Origin: Azospirillum sp. B21
Lineage (GTDB): Bacteria > Pseudomonadota > Alphaproteobacteria > Azospirillales > Azospirillaceae
Direction of reading: 5' to 3'
Assembly (NCBI RefSeq): GCF_008364825.1
Contig: NZ_VTTO01000011.1
Coordinates: 1 to 64,000 of the forward strand
DNA length: 64,000 nt
The notes beneath the pieces were generated by a model that did no database searches, was not told where the DNA came from, and saw nothing but the letters and a program-made list of their open reading frames with translations. Every line of letters begins with the position of its first letter. Position 1 is the stretch's first letter. Shown here piece by piece: positions 33,072 to 42,648 of this stretch. Position numbers and translations under genes: made by a program.

Positions 33072-35828
33072 TTACCGCCGAACCGAGCGGGCATCCGGCT
33101 CCACCGTGAAGGCCTCCGGCGGCAGCCCGGCCACGTGGCGGTCCCACATGATCCGGAAGGCGCGCTCCAGATGCCGCGTGAAGCGCGGGCTGTCGAACAG
33201 GGGTGCGGTGGCGCGCCCGGCCTCAAGCCGGCGGCGGTAGGCGGCGAGCGTCGCCGGCTCTCCAGCCAGCCGCACCGCGCGTTCCTCATACTCCGCGAAG
33301 GAGTGGGTGACCGTCTCCGGCAGGCCGGCCGCGTGCAGCAGACTGGCTGCGACGCTGGAGGCGAAGGTCTCGCCCCGCATGGTGAGGACGGGCAACCCCA
33401 TCCAGAGGGCGTCGGAGGTGGTGGTGTGGCCGGTGTATGGGAAGCTGTCGAGCGCCAGATCGCCAAGCCGATAGCGGGCGAGATGCCCGGCCTGCGGGCA
33501 GGGAGCGGCGAAGACCAGCCGTGCCGGTTCGACGCCATGGCGCGCCGCCTCCATCCGCAGGTTGGCGGTGGCGTCGCTTCCCGCCTCCAGCAGCCAGAGC
33601 GTGCTGTCCGGCACGCGGCGCAGGATACGCATCCACAGGGCGAACAGGGCAGGGGTGATCTTGAAGGTGGCGTGGAAGGCGCAGAAGACCACACCTTCGG
33701 CGGGCAGGTCGCAGGCCGCGCGCGTCGGCACGGGGGCGTCGGACGGCCGGCGGCGGTCGTTGACCTGATAGCTGTCGGGCATCCGCACCAGCCGCTCGCG
33801 GTAGAAAGGCTGGTGCTCCGGCGGCGTGACGATGCGGTCGCCGATGGCATAGTCCAGCAAGTCCGCACCCAGGGTTCCCGGATAGCCGATATAGGCGACC
33901 TGGATGGGCGCTAGGCGCCGCGCCAGCAGCGTCAGACGGGCGTTCTGGGTATAGCCCTTCAGGTCCACCAGGATGTGGATGTTGTCCTCGGCGCACAGCG
34001 CCGCGACCGTGTCGGGATCGGCGCGCCGCAGGTCGCGGAAGCGGTCGAAACCGGCCTCCAGCCGCCGCCGCATCGGGCTTCCATCGTCTTCGCCGTAGGA
34101 ATAGCCGAAAACGGTAAAGCGGCTCCGGTCGTGCAGTTCGAAGAGTTCCGCCGTCAGGTGGGCCGTGGCGTGCTCGTGGAAGTCGGCGGAGAGATAGGCG
34201 ACGTTCAGCCGCCCTCCCGGCGGCACGGGACGCCGCATGGCCGGAGCCGGTGGGACCGGTCCGACGACTGACCGGTGGAAATGGCGGGCCGCGCGGTCCT
34301 GCTGCGCCGGGCTGGTCCCGATGAGCAGGCTCAGCAGCGGCAGCACGATTCCCTCGTCGCGGTCGATGACCTCCAGCAGCCGGCGGCAGGTCTCTCCGTG
34401 GACCCGCCAGTCGCAGATGGACAGGCTCGCGAACAGACGGTCGCAGAGGGATTCAGTCCGTTCCGGGGCAAGCCGATGGGCGTGGTCGTAGCCTTCGGCG
34501 GCCTTTGCCATCCGCTTCGCCGCGCGCAGGCTGTGCGCAGTCTCTCGCCAAGCCTCCACCGAGTCCGGCTGGAGCGCCAGCGCCCTCGTGTGGGCGTCCA
34601 GCGCCTCTTCGCCGCGGTGTCCGTCCCGGAGCAGGGTGCCGAGCCGGGTGAAGAGCAGGGCGTCCGGCTGAAGGCGGAGCGCGCGCCGGATCAGGACCGA
34701 GGCGGGGCCCGGGCGGGCGGCGCGTTCCAGCAGGGCGAGATTGCTGAAGGCATCCGCGAGGTCCGGCTGCAAGGCGATGGCGAGGGCGAAGTGCCGCCGC
34801 GATTGCTCCAGCCGCCCGAGCGAAAAATCCACCACTCCCAGCAGGAAGGCCGCCGCCGGCTGGTCGGCCGAAGTGGCGAGGATCGCGCGGCACAGCATGG
34901 CGCTCTCCTCCGGCTTTCCCTGCTGGTACAGGGCGAAAGCCCGGCCCAGCGTCTCTTCCGGGCTGGAGACCGCAGACCCATGGCTGAGCGGGCGCGTGAC
35001 CGTGCCGCCGTCGGGTGTGGAGAGGGTGTGGGGGGCCTGCTTGCGGGGCAGGGGGTAGCCCGCCAGATGCAGGATGCCGAGCGGAGCGTGGGGAAGCTCC
35101 GGCTCCAGCAGCAGCCGTCCGTCCGCGGAACTGAAGGGTGTGGCCCGGAAGCAGATCCAGTTGCAGCGCGCCGGCAACTGGCTGAACGGCAGCCCGCCGG
35201 TGCGCAGGGCGAGGTTCAACGCGACTTGCTCGCTGACGAAGAGCACGGTCCGGCGAAGGGAGTCCGCCAGCAGGCGCGCCCAGAGCGCCCAGTGCGGCGC
35301 GTCGCGGCGCGCGGCGAAGACCCCGCAGTTCAGCAGCGGATAGGCGAAGAGCCGGCGCGCCGTGTCCTCGTCGAAGCAGGCCTTGTACCAGTCATGCAGG
35401 TGATTGGCGTAGGGCGCGCCGTCGTAGAAGGGCGTGTAGGCGCGGTCGAGTTCCGGCACGATGGCGAAGCCGGTCGCCGCCGCACCGGCCAGCAGCAGTT
35501 CGACGGCCGACCAATCCTGTACCCAGCAGTCGGCGTCCAGCCACAGGATGGTGGCGGCGTCGGGAACGTGGCGCGGGAGATGCGGGCGCGACATCATCGC
35601 CTTGAAATACTCCGGCATCGGCCGGTCGAAGGGATGGTCCCAGCCGGGAAGCACCAGCCGGGCGCCTTCGCCGGTCAGCCAGCGCCGTTGCTCCGTCCCA
35701 AGCCCGAGATCGAGCACGGTTATGGGAACCCCGGCCCCTTGTGGAAAGGCGCGGATCGAGCGGATGAGCCCCTGAAGCAGCGGGAAATAAGCGCCGTCGC
35801 CGGCCGTCGCAATCGCGAAGGGATGCAC
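33072..35828 (-). CDS. Fusion GT8-like-TPR-GT41 (OGT-type) glycosyltransferase
   Basis: 918 residues from a GTG with GGGAG 8 bases upstream. Residues 1-290 look like a GT-A fold transferase of the GT8 kind, with ILWLDADCWVQDW as the metal-binding D-x-D. TPRs run about 310-510. The remainder is a full GT41 (O-GlcNAc transferase/SPINDLY) catalytic region. It has AYLSADFHEHATAHL with the conserved His, FHATFKITPALFALW, WLLEAG in place of the usual UDP-site Lys strand, and SFPYTGHTTTSDALWMGLPVLT. GT41 enzymes modify Ser/Thr of proteins in the cytoplasm. The pairing of a GT-A enzyme with an OGT suggests that one protein primes and extends an O-glycan. Confidence 0.86.
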   Translation of the reverse strand: MHPFAIATAGDGAYFPLLQGLIRSIRAFPQGAGVPITVLDLGLGTEQRRWLTGEGARLVLPGWDHPFDRPMPEYFKAMMSRPHLPRHVPDAATILWLDADCWVQDWSAVELLLAGAAATGFAIVPELDRAYTPFYDGAPYANHLHDWYKACFDEDTARRLFAYPLLNCGVFAARRDAPHWALWARLLADSLRRTVLFVSEQVALNLALRTGGLPFSQLPARCNWICFRATPFSSADGRLLLEPELPHAPLGILHLAGYPLPRKQAPHTLSTPDGGTVTRPLSHGSAVSSPEETLGRAFALYQQGKPEESAMLCRAILATSADQPAAAFLLGVVDFSLGRLEQSRRHFALAIALQPDLADAFSNLALLERAARPGPASVLIRRALRLQPDALLFTRLGTLLRDGHRGEEALDAHTRALALQPDSVEAWRETAHSLRAAKRMAKAAEGYDHAHRLAPERTESLCDRLFASLSICDWRVHGETCRRLLEVIDRDEGIVLPLLSLLIGTSPAQQDRAARHFHRSVVGPVPPAPAMRRPVPPGGRLNVAYLSADFHEHATAHLTAELFELHDRSRFTVFGYSYGEDDGSPMRRRLEAGFDRFRDLRRADPDTVAALCAEDNIHILVDLKGYTQNARLTLLARRLAPIQVAYIGYPGTLGADLLDYAIGDRIVTPPEHQPFYRERLVRMPDSYQVNDRRRPSDAPVPTRAACDLPAEGVVFCAFHATFKITPALFALWMRILRRVPDSTLWLLEAGSDATANLRMEAARHGVEPARLVFAAPCPQAGHLARYRLGDLALDSFPYTGHTTTSDALWMGLPVLTMRGETFASSVAASLLHAAGLPETVTHSFAEYEERAVRLAGEPATLAAYRRRLEAGRATAPLFDSPRFTRHLERAFRIMWDRHVAGLPPEAFTVEPDARSVRR

Positions 35829-36092
35829 CGATCAACTCCCGGCCGGCGTTCCTCTCCCGCGGCGGGGGAGGGGCGGCAGAAGAGCGAAATGTCCGAAGCG
35901 GGAACCGGCGGTGCGTTCCATTCGTTCCCTCCTTTCATCGAACAGGGCATCGACCCTGCATCATCGACCGGGTCTTGGCAACTCCGCGGGCATCTTGCCA
36001 CGCTGGTGTGTTCCACTCCATGCTTCCCCAATCCCCGGGTTCACGCCGCCTGGGTTCAAGCCTGTGTGTTCAAGCTCGTCCGAGGTCCCGGT

Positions 36093-37463
36093 ATGTCCAT
36101 TCGCCCGCGTAAGACTTGCCGGGTCTGCGGTTCTCCGATCCTGGTGCCGGTCATCGATCTCGGCCCGCAGGTCCTGCAGGGAGCCTTCGCCAAGCCGGGG
36201 CGGCCGGCACCGGCCGAGGTGACGCTTCCCATGCGGCTCGTTCGCTGCGGCGCCGACCGCGACCCGGCGGCCTGCGGGCTGCTGCAGACCGCCGCCAGCG
36301 TACCGCCCGAGCTGCTGTACCGGACCTATTGGTACCGGTCGGGCCTCAACGCGACGATGCGCGATCATCTGCGCGGCATCGCCGAGCAGGCCGGGGCGCT
36401 GGCGGGGCGGCCGGCGCCGGCGGTGCTCGACATCGGCTGCAACGACGGCACCCTGCTCCTCTCCTATCCCGCCGCGTCGCTGCGGGTCGGGGTCGATCCG
36501 TCCGACATCGCCGCCGGGCTTGACGGCGACATCACCGTCGTCAACACCTTCTTCCCCTCCGACGCCGCCCTGACGAAACTCGCCGGCGCCCGGTTCGACA
36601 TCGTGACCTCCATCGCCATGTTCTACGACATCGAAGACCCTTGCGGGGCGGCGGCGGCGATCTCCCGGCTGCTCGCTCCGGACGGGGTGTGGGTGCTGGA
36701 GCTGTCTTATCTGCCGCTCATGCTGCTGCGGAACGCCTTCGACACGGTTTGCCACGAACATCTGGAATATTACAGCCTCGCCGTGCTGGAGACCGTCGCC
36801 CGGCGGGCCGGGCTGCGGATCTTCCGGGCGGAGGTCAACGGGATGAACGGCGGCAGCATCCGCTGCTTCGCCTGCCACGCCGCGAACGACCGGTTCGGCA
36901 CGGCGGAGGACCGGGCTTTCCTGGAGGCGCTGCGGCGGCGGGAGGCGGCGATGGGGCTGGCGACGGACCGTCCCTACCGTGCCTTTCAGGCGCGGGCGGA
37001 GACCCTGCGGGACGAGGTGGTCGGCCATCTGCGCGCCGTCCGGGAAAGGGGAGGGCGCGTGCATGTCTATGGCGCCTCCACCAAGGGCAACGTGCTTCTG
37101 CAATGGTGCGGGATCGGCCGTGATCTCGTCGAGTGCGCCGCCGACCGCAATCCCGAAAAGGTCGGTGCCGTCACGCCCGGCACCGGCATCCCTATCGTCT
37201 CCGAAGCGGAATCCCGCGCGCTCAGGCCCGACCTCTACCTTGTCCTGCCCTGGCATTTCCGCCGCGAATTCCTGGAACGCGAACGCGCGATGGTGATGGG
37301 CGGCACCAAGCTGCTGTTTCCGCTGCCGGAAGTGGAGGTGGTGGCGGCGGGGAACTTCGAGCGGGCGCAGGCCCGGCTGGATTGCATGGAGGCGCTGCTG
37401 CTGGGAAATGACTGCGGCGGGGAGGTGGCTCACCGCGGCTCTGATCCCCAAGGCTTGGGGTGA
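36093..37463 (+). CDS. Zinc-type sugar C-methyltransferase (SAM-dependent)
   Basis: 456 residues from an ATG with GAGG 6 bases upstream. The N-terminal putative zinc-binding domain begins TCRVCGS and contains further Cys residues. The class I SAM domain has VLDIGCNDGTLLLSY (motif I) at about 110-125. The C-terminal Rossmann-like domain carries VYGASTKGNVLLQW. This order is that of sugar C-methyltransferases such as the NovU/TylCIII group, which methylate C-3 or C-5 of NDP-4-keto-6-deoxysugars. It is the only non-transferase enzyme in the glycosyltransferase block and so hints at an unusual branched deoxysugar in the product. Its 3' end overlaps the convergent GT61 gene by 34 bp. Confidence 0.88.
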   Translation: MSIRPRKTCRVCGSPILVPVIDLGPQVLQGAFAKPGRPAPAEVTLPMRLVRCGADRDPAACGLLQTAASVPPELLYRTYWYRSGLNATMRDHLRGIAEQAGALAGRPAPAVLDIGCNDGTLLLSYPAASLRVGVDPSDIAAGLDGDITVVNTFFPSDAALTKLAGARFDIVTSIAMFYDIEDPCGAAAAISRLLAPDGVWVLELSYLPLMLLRNAFDTVCHEHLEYYSLAVLETVARRAGLRIFRAEVNGMNGGSIRCFACHAANDRFGTAEDRAFLEALRRREAAMGLATDRPYRAFQARAETLRDEVVGHLRAVRERGGRVHVYGASTKGNVLLQWCGIGRDLVECAADRNPEKVGAVTPGTGIPIVSEAESRALRPDLYLVLPWHFRREFLERERAMVMGGTKLLFPLPEVEVVAAGNFERAQARLDCMEALLLGNDCGGEVAHRGSDPQGLG

Positions 37464-39325
37464 GCCAGAACCTCATCCAGCAGTTTGCCGAGTGCGTCGG
37501 GGTCGATCCGCACGGGGATGTCCAGCCGGGCGAGCAGGTCGTCGGGCCGGCCGGCAGGATCGTCGGTGAACCGGCCGGCCAGATGGTGGAACCGGCCGAG
37601 CAGCGGGATCTGCACGCCCATCTGCGGGTTCCAGCGGGAGTCCGGATGGAAGAAGTCCGGGTTGCAGAGATGCACCCAGTGACCGCCCGGCGGCAGGAAC
37701 ACCTGATTGGCGGTGGCCGCCCCGACCGGGGCCACCACCACCTCCGCCTCCGCCATCAGTTCGATCGTTTCCAGCACGCCGAGCCGTTCCGGCTGCACCG
37801 TTTCGAAACCCCGGGCTTCAAGCAGGGCCGCGATCTCGGCGTCGTTGGCGATGCGGTGCTTGGGCGCCGAGCCGCGCCGCGACAGGTAGAGGCGCCTTGT
37901 CGGCGGCCCGTCGCTGCGCCGACAAGGCAGCAGCCGGTCCCGCAGCCAGCGATAGGCGACGGGATAGGGAACGGCCGATGGTACCGCCGCCCGGCTCAGA
38001 CGGTAGTGAATCTGCGCGCTGTCCGGACCCACCAGATCCCGCGCCTCGATGACCTGTTCGGCGGGCAGGCCGGCGAGTTGCAGCATTTCCCGATGGTATG
38101 GACGCAGGTCGAAGAGAAGGACCGGCAGGGGGCGTGTCTCGGCCACGCGTTCCCGCACCATCAACCTCGGCAGCACCTCCACGAGGAAATGCCAGTAATT
38201 GGGGGTGGAGGGGAGGACGAGCACCGGCTGGTCGATCGCCACCGTCCGGTAGAGCGGGCGGGGCAGGCGGAAGGCGCCCGCCGTGGCGCCGGGCGTCACG
38301 CCGACCAGCGGCACCCGCGCCCCGTGCACGACCGTGTCGGCCACTTCCCGCAGAAGGAAACGCCGGCCAGCCAGCAAGTGGCTTTCGTAGTTGTCCTTGA
38401 CGTAAAAGCCCTGAACGACCTCGATCTCCGCATCGAGCGCCACGCCCACCGCTTCCCGCGCGAGCGTCGACAGCCGGTCGATTTGCGGGCGCAGCCAGTC
38501 GGGGCTCGCCGATGTCAGCGTCTCGCTGGGCTCCTGGGCCGGGGCTCGCCAGGTCTCATAGCGGAAGTCGGCGGCGGCGCACCAGGCCGGGAAGGGCAGC
38601 AGGGCCAGAGGGAAGCGGTCTATGTCCGGGGGCGGGACCTCGGGGAAGTCGAGCGTGTCCTTGATCGCCAGCAGCTCCATGGCCAGGGCCGGGCGCTCGA
38701 CGAGCAGCGCCACCCGCACCAGCCGTTCCAGCAGCTCGCGCAGGGCTTCGGTGAGAGCGGGCGCCCCCCGCACAAGGGAGAGCGCCTGTTCGCAGAACCT
38801 CGCGGCACCCTCCGGATCTCCGCCGCCGAATGCGCGAACGGCGGCGCGCTCGCAGAAGGCGGCATAGACCTCCCGCAGGGGAAGGAAACCGGGTGCCCGC
38901 GCCACGCCCCGCCGCAACCACGCGACCGCTTCCGGCTCGTCACCGCTCCGGCTGTAAAGCAGCGCCAGCGAGAGGTGGCTCGCTCCATCCTCCGGCCGCA
39001 GGGCCACGGCGCGCCGGTGGTGGCGGCAGGCCGCCGCCGGCCGGCCGGCGGACTGTTCCAGGATGGCGAGGTTGCGGTGAGCGTCGAAGAAGCCGGGTTC
39101 CAGCGCCGCCGTGACGGTGAAGTGCGCGCGTGCCGCGTCCAGGCGGCCCTGCCCGAAGGCAATGGTGCCCGACAGGCAGCGGGTCTCCGCCTGCTCCGGC
39201 CGGACGCGCAGGATCGAGCGGCAGAGATCGGCCGCCTCCTCGGCACGGCCGGCCTGAAGGAGCGCGAGCGCCCGGTCCAGGGATTCGGCCAGCGTGAAGG
39301 CGCCTTGCGGCGGAACGGCTTCCAT
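37430..39325 (-). CDS. TPR-GT61 glycosyltransferase
   Basis: 631 residues starting MEAVPPQGAFTLAESLDRAL. Residues about 10-175 are TPR-like (ALALLQAGRAEEAADLCRSIL and further copies). The C-terminal 330 residues are a DUF563/GT61 domain, recognised by LVLPSTPNYWHFLVEVLPRL, RRLYLSRRG and VVAPVGAATANQVFLPPGG. Bacterial GT61 members are predicted retaining or inverting pentosyl/hexosyl transferases of surface glycans; plant relatives add xylose or arabinose. It stands divergent to the TPR-GT9 gene on its right, 88 bp apart. The ribosome site is weak. Confidence 0.85.
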   Translation of the reverse strand: MEAVPPQGAFTLAESLDRALALLQAGRAEEAADLCRSILRVRPEQAETRCLSGTIAFGQGRLDAARAHFTVTAALEPGFFDAHRNLAILEQSAGRPAAACRHHRRAVALRPEDGASHLSLALLYSRSGDEPEAVAWLRRGVARAPGFLPLREVYAAFCERAAVRAFGGGDPEGAARFCEQALSLVRGAPALTEALRELLERLVRVALLVERPALAMELLAIKDTLDFPEVPPPDIDRFPLALLPFPAWCAAADFRYETWRAPAQEPSETLTSASPDWLRPQIDRLSTLAREAVGVALDAEIEVVQGFYVKDNYESHLLAGRRFLLREVADTVVHGARVPLVGVTPGATAGAFRLPRPLYRTVAIDQPVLVLPSTPNYWHFLVEVLPRLMVRERVAETRPLPVLLFDLRPYHREMLQLAGLPAEQVIEARDLVGPDSAQIHYRLSRAAVPSAVPYPVAYRWLRDRLLPCRRSDGPPTRRLYLSRRGSAPKHRIANDAEIAALLEARGFETVQPERLGVLETIELMAEAEVVVAPVGAATANQVFLPPGGHWVHLCNPDFFHPDSRWNPQMGVQIPLLGRFHHLAGRFTDDPAGRPDDLLARLDIPVRIDPDALGKLLDEVLAHPKPWGSEPR

Positions 39326-39413
39326 CCGACAATGGTTAGCATTCGACGCCGGCCCGCCGACAGGGCTTTTCCGGATGGTGCTTTATTCGGTGACGTCCAT
39401 GAGGGGGACAGTC

Positions 39414-40889
39414 GTGGACGACGATTTCTTTCTCCGAACATTCGATCGGGGGGTGTCAAGCGTCCAGGAATCCAAGCTGCCGGATGCGGTGGCGTGCTTC
39501 CGAACCGCCGCCGCCCTGCATCCCGCGCATCCGGTGGTCTGGTTTCTGCTGGGAGTGACCCTGCGCACGATGGGCCGCGCGGAAGAGGCCGCGGCGGCGC
39601 TGCACGCGGCGCTTCGCCTGCGGCCCGAGCATCCCGACGCGCTCTTCCATCTCGCTTCCGCCCAACTGGACCTGCTGCGGCCGGACTTGGCCTTGCCGGC
39701 CTTGCGGCGCCTGATCGACCTGCAGCCCGATCGGATGGGCGCGGCCTTCGCGCTGGGCGGCGCGCTGATGGCGCTCGATGCCCCCGAGGAGGCGGAGCGC
39801 GCCTTCCGGCTGGCGGCGCTGCTGCAGCCCGATGGCGCGGCCTTGAACAACAATCTCGGGGCGGCGATCATGGCGCAGCGGCGGCCGGGCGCCGCCCTTG
39901 GGCATTTCCGGCGGGCCATCCGGATCGACCCGTCCCGGCCGGAGCATCGCAAGAATCTCGGTATTGCCCAACTCATGCGCGGCGAGTTGGAAGAGGGCTT
40001 CCGCGAATACGAATGGCGCATGGGCCAAGCGGTCTGGCAATGGAACCGGCGTTTTCCGGGCAAGCCGGTCTGGGACGGCGGTCCGCTCGCCGGCCGAACC
40101 ATCCTGGTCCATTACGAGCAGGGGCTGGGCGACAGCGTGCAATTCGTCCGCTATTTCCCGCTGCTCAAGACCATGGGTGCGCGAACCGTCTTCGAGTGCC
40201 AGCCGGTGCTGAAGCGGCTGCTCGCCACCGCCCCCGGCATCGACGCGCTGGTGGCGCGGGGGGAGCCCTTGCCGGATTTCGATTGCTGCCTGTCCCTGAT
40301 GAGCTTCCCGTACCGTTGCCGCACCGGGGCGGGTACGATCCCCCGGGACATTCCCTATCTGCGGGCCGATCCGGAGCGGGCGGCCTTCTGGCGTGAGCGG
40401 GTCCTTGGGCAAGCACGGCCGGGCGACCTCCGCGTCGGCATCCAGTGGCGCGCCGACGGCGGCGACCGCTCCATCCCGCTGGAGTGTTTCGAGCCGCTGT
40501 CGCAGCTTCCGGGCGCGCGGCTGTTCAGTCTGCAGCAGGTCACCGGGCTGGACGAGCTGGAGCGGCTGGGCAAGCGGTTCGCAATCATCGACTTGCCGGG
40601 CCGGCAAGCCGGGGCGGAGGGGTTCCTCGACACCGCCGCGCTCGCGGAGTGCATGGATCTGGTGGTTGCCTGCGATTCCGTGGTCGGGCATGTTGCCGGG
40701 GCTCTGGGCAAGCCGGTCTTCCTGGCGCTGCCCTGGTTGGGCGACTGGCGCTGGATGAATCATCCCGACCGCACGCCCTGGTATCCGGCGCATCGTCTTT
40801 TCCGCATGGCGCGCCGCAACGACTGGCACGGGGTCATGGCGCGGGTGGCCGAAGCCGTTGCGGAAGAGGTGTTTCGTGCCCGATCTTGA
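39414..40889 (+). CDS. TPR-GT9 glycosyltransferase
   Basis: 491 residues from the GTG at 39414, favoured because GAGGGGG lies 7 bases upstream; an ATG at 39399 is the alternative. About six TPR units (residues 12-200) precede a GT9-like module: FREYEWRMGQ, YEQGLGDSVQFVRYFPLL, GIQWRADGGDRSIPLE, DLVVACDSVVGHVAGALGKPVF and TPWYPAHRLFR. The substrate loop after GIQW is shorter than in its paralogues and the final motif is PAHRLF rather than PTMRLF. It is probably the most diverged GT9-like member here. Its stop codon lies inside the next gene (14-bp overlap), so it is translationally coupled to the TPR-GT4 gene. Confidence 0.85.
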   Translation: MDDDFFLRTFDRGVSSVQESKLPDAVACFRTAAALHPAHPVVWFLLGVTLRTMGRAEEAAAALHAALRLRPEHPDALFHLASAQLDLLRPDLALPALRRLIDLQPDRMGAAFALGGALMALDAPEEAERAFRLAALLQPDGAALNNNLGAAIMAQRRPGAALGHFRRAIRIDPSRPEHRKNLGIAQLMRGELEEGFREYEWRMGQAVWQWNRRFPGKPVWDGGPLAGRTILVHYEQGLGDSVQFVRYFPLLKTMGARTVFECQPVLKRLLATAPGIDALVARGEPLPDFDCCLSLMSFPYRCRTGAGTIPRDIPYLRADPERAAFWRERVLGQARPGDLRVGIQWRADGGDRSIPLECFEPLSQLPGARLFSLQQVTGLDELERLGKRFAIIDLPGRQAGAEGFLDTAALAECMDLVVACDSVVGHVAGALGKPVFLALPWLGDWRWMNHPDRTPWYPAHRLFRMARRNDWHGVMARVAEAVAEEVFRARS

Positions 40890-42648
40890 TCCCGCCATCG
40901 CGCTCTACGAAGCCGGCCGCCCGGCAGAGGCCGCCGTCGCGTGCCTTGCCCTTCTGGAGGCGGGATCGCGTGACGCCGACATCCTCAACCTGCTGGGAGC
41001 CGCGCTCATCTCCACCGGCAACGGCGATGCGGCGGTGGGACCGCTGGAGGAGGCGGTGCAGATCGCTCCCACCCACCTTGCGGCGCGGTGCAATCTGGCG
41101 CTCCTGCGGCAGGAGCGGCGCGAGTGGGCGGCGGCGGAAGCGCATTTCGCCGTGCTTGCCTTGCTGGACCCGGCCTTTCGGCTCGCCCAGGACCGGCTCG
41201 GCACCGTGCGGCAGGAACGTGGCGATCTGGATGGGACCGTGCGTGCCCTGACACGGGCGGTCCGTCTCGATCCCCGCTCCGGGCTGGCGTGGTTCAATCT
41301 CGCCTCGGTGCGCATGCTGGCCGGCCTGTTCGATGAGGCCATCGCCGCGTTCCGCCACGCCATCGCCGAGGATCCCGCCGGCGCCCTCTCCCATGTCCAG
41401 CTCGGCGAGATGCTGTTGCGGTTGGGGGAGGTCGAGGCGGCGGCGGAGGTCTTCCGGCGGGGGATGAGGCTCGATCCGTCCATTCCGAACGCGGAAAGCG
41501 GGCTGGCCCGTTGCGGGCGCTACCGCGTCATGACCGCCACCCCGGGCATTCCGGCCGGCGGGGTGGCGATCCGCGGGCCGTTCGAGAGCGCCACGGGGTA
41601 CGGCTATTTCTGTCAGCGCCTCATCCAGGCGTTGCGGGCAAGGCAGGTGCCGCTGGAGGCTGTCGGGATCAAGGGACTGGAATCCTGGCCGGGCGGCCCG
41701 CTCGACCGGTCCGTTCCGGCCCGGGCGATGGTGAACTGCCTCATTCCGCTGGCGGTGGAGCGGGTGCCGGGCCGTGCCACCGTGACCTTTTCCATGTTCG
41801 AGGGGACGCGCATTCCGCCGGCCTGGCGCCGGATGAGCGAGTTCAGCGACCTGATCGTCGTGCCGACCGAATCCTCGCGCCTTGCCTGGGCGGAGCAGGG
41901 CTTCCCCGAGGACCGCCTGCGCGTCTGTCCGCTCGGCGTCGATCCGGTGGCGGCGGGGAACGTCCCGGTCCTGGTCGCTCCCGGCGGTCGGCTGGTGTCG
42001 AGCTACCGGCACCGCTTCCTCAACGTCTCGGACTTCAACCCGCGCAAGAACATCGACGGGCTGCTGCGGGTCTGGCTGCGTGCCACCGCGTCCACGGACG
42101 ATGCCGTGCTGATCCTGAAGCTCGGCCGGAACCTGGGGCCGGCGGCGCGGGCGGAACTCGGCACGCTGGTGCGGGGGGCGGAGCAGGCCGTCGGCCGATG
42201 TTTGTCGGATGCCGCGCCGGTGGTGCTGATCGACCGGCTGCTCAACGACGAGGAGATGACGGGGCTCCACCGCGCCGCCACCCATTACTGGAGCCTGTCG
42301 CATGGGGAGGGCTGGGACCTGCCCATGGCCACGGCTGGGGCCATGGGGCTGGGGCTGATCGCGCCCGCCCACTCCGCCTATCTCGCCTATCTCGACGAGG
42401 AAAGCGCGCGGCTCATCCCCTCGTCCGTCACACCCGCCCGCGTGCCGGGGCAGGAGGGTTTCCACCCGCCCTTCCACGGGTTGGACTGGTGGGTGCCGGA
42501 CGAGGTGGCCGCCGTCGCGATCCTGGCGGGCATCATCCGGGGCGGGGATCGCCTGCCGTCCGCCCGCGACCGTCTGGGCGAGCGCTTCACCTGGGAACGC
42601 TCGGCCGACCGGCTGCTGGCCATCCTCGACGAGGCGGGGCTGCGCTGA
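40876..42648 (+). CDS. TPR-GT4 glycosyltransferase
   Basis: 590 residues from a GTG with GGAAGAGG 6 bases upstream, overlapping the preceding gene by 14 bp. TPR units cover about 5-210. A GT4-like catalytic region follows: GYGYFCQRLIQAL, FSMFEGTRIPPAWRR, NVSDFNPRKNIDGLLRVW and SLSHGEGWDLPMATAGAMGLGLIAP, where HGEGWDLPMAE-type text is the donor site. This layout matches glycosyltransferases that act on protein-bound or tandem glycans in alphaproteobacteria. The next gene begins at its stop codon (TGATG), giving a three-gene coupled operon TPR-GT9, TPR-GT4, TPR-GT41. Confidence 0.86.
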   Translation: MPDLDPAIALYEAGRPAEAAVACLALLEAGSRDADILNLLGAALISTGNGDAAVGPLEEAVQIAPTHLAARCNLALLRQERREWAAAEAHFAVLALLDPAFRLAQDRLGTVRQERGDLDGTVRALTRAVRLDPRSGLAWFNLASVRMLAGLFDEAIAAFRHAIAEDPAGALSHVQLGEMLLRLGEVEAAAEVFRRGMRLDPSIPNAESGLARCGRYRVMTATPGIPAGGVAIRGPFESATGYGYFCQRLIQALRARQVPLEAVGIKGLESWPGGPLDRSVPARAMVNCLIPLAVERVPGRATVTFSMFEGTRIPPAWRRMSEFSDLIVVPTESSRLAWAEQGFPEDRLRVCPLGVDPVAAGNVPVLVAPGGRLVSSYRHRFLNVSDFNPRKNIDGLLRVWLRATASTDDAVLILKLGRNLGPAARAELGTLVRGAEQAVGRCLSDAAPVVLIDRLLNDEEMTGLHRAATHYWSLSHGEGWDLPMATAGAMGLGLIAPAHSAYLAYLDEESARLIPSSVTPARVPGQEGFHPPFHGLDWWVPDEVAAVAILAGIIRGGDRLPSARDRLGERFTWERSADRLLAILDEAGLR

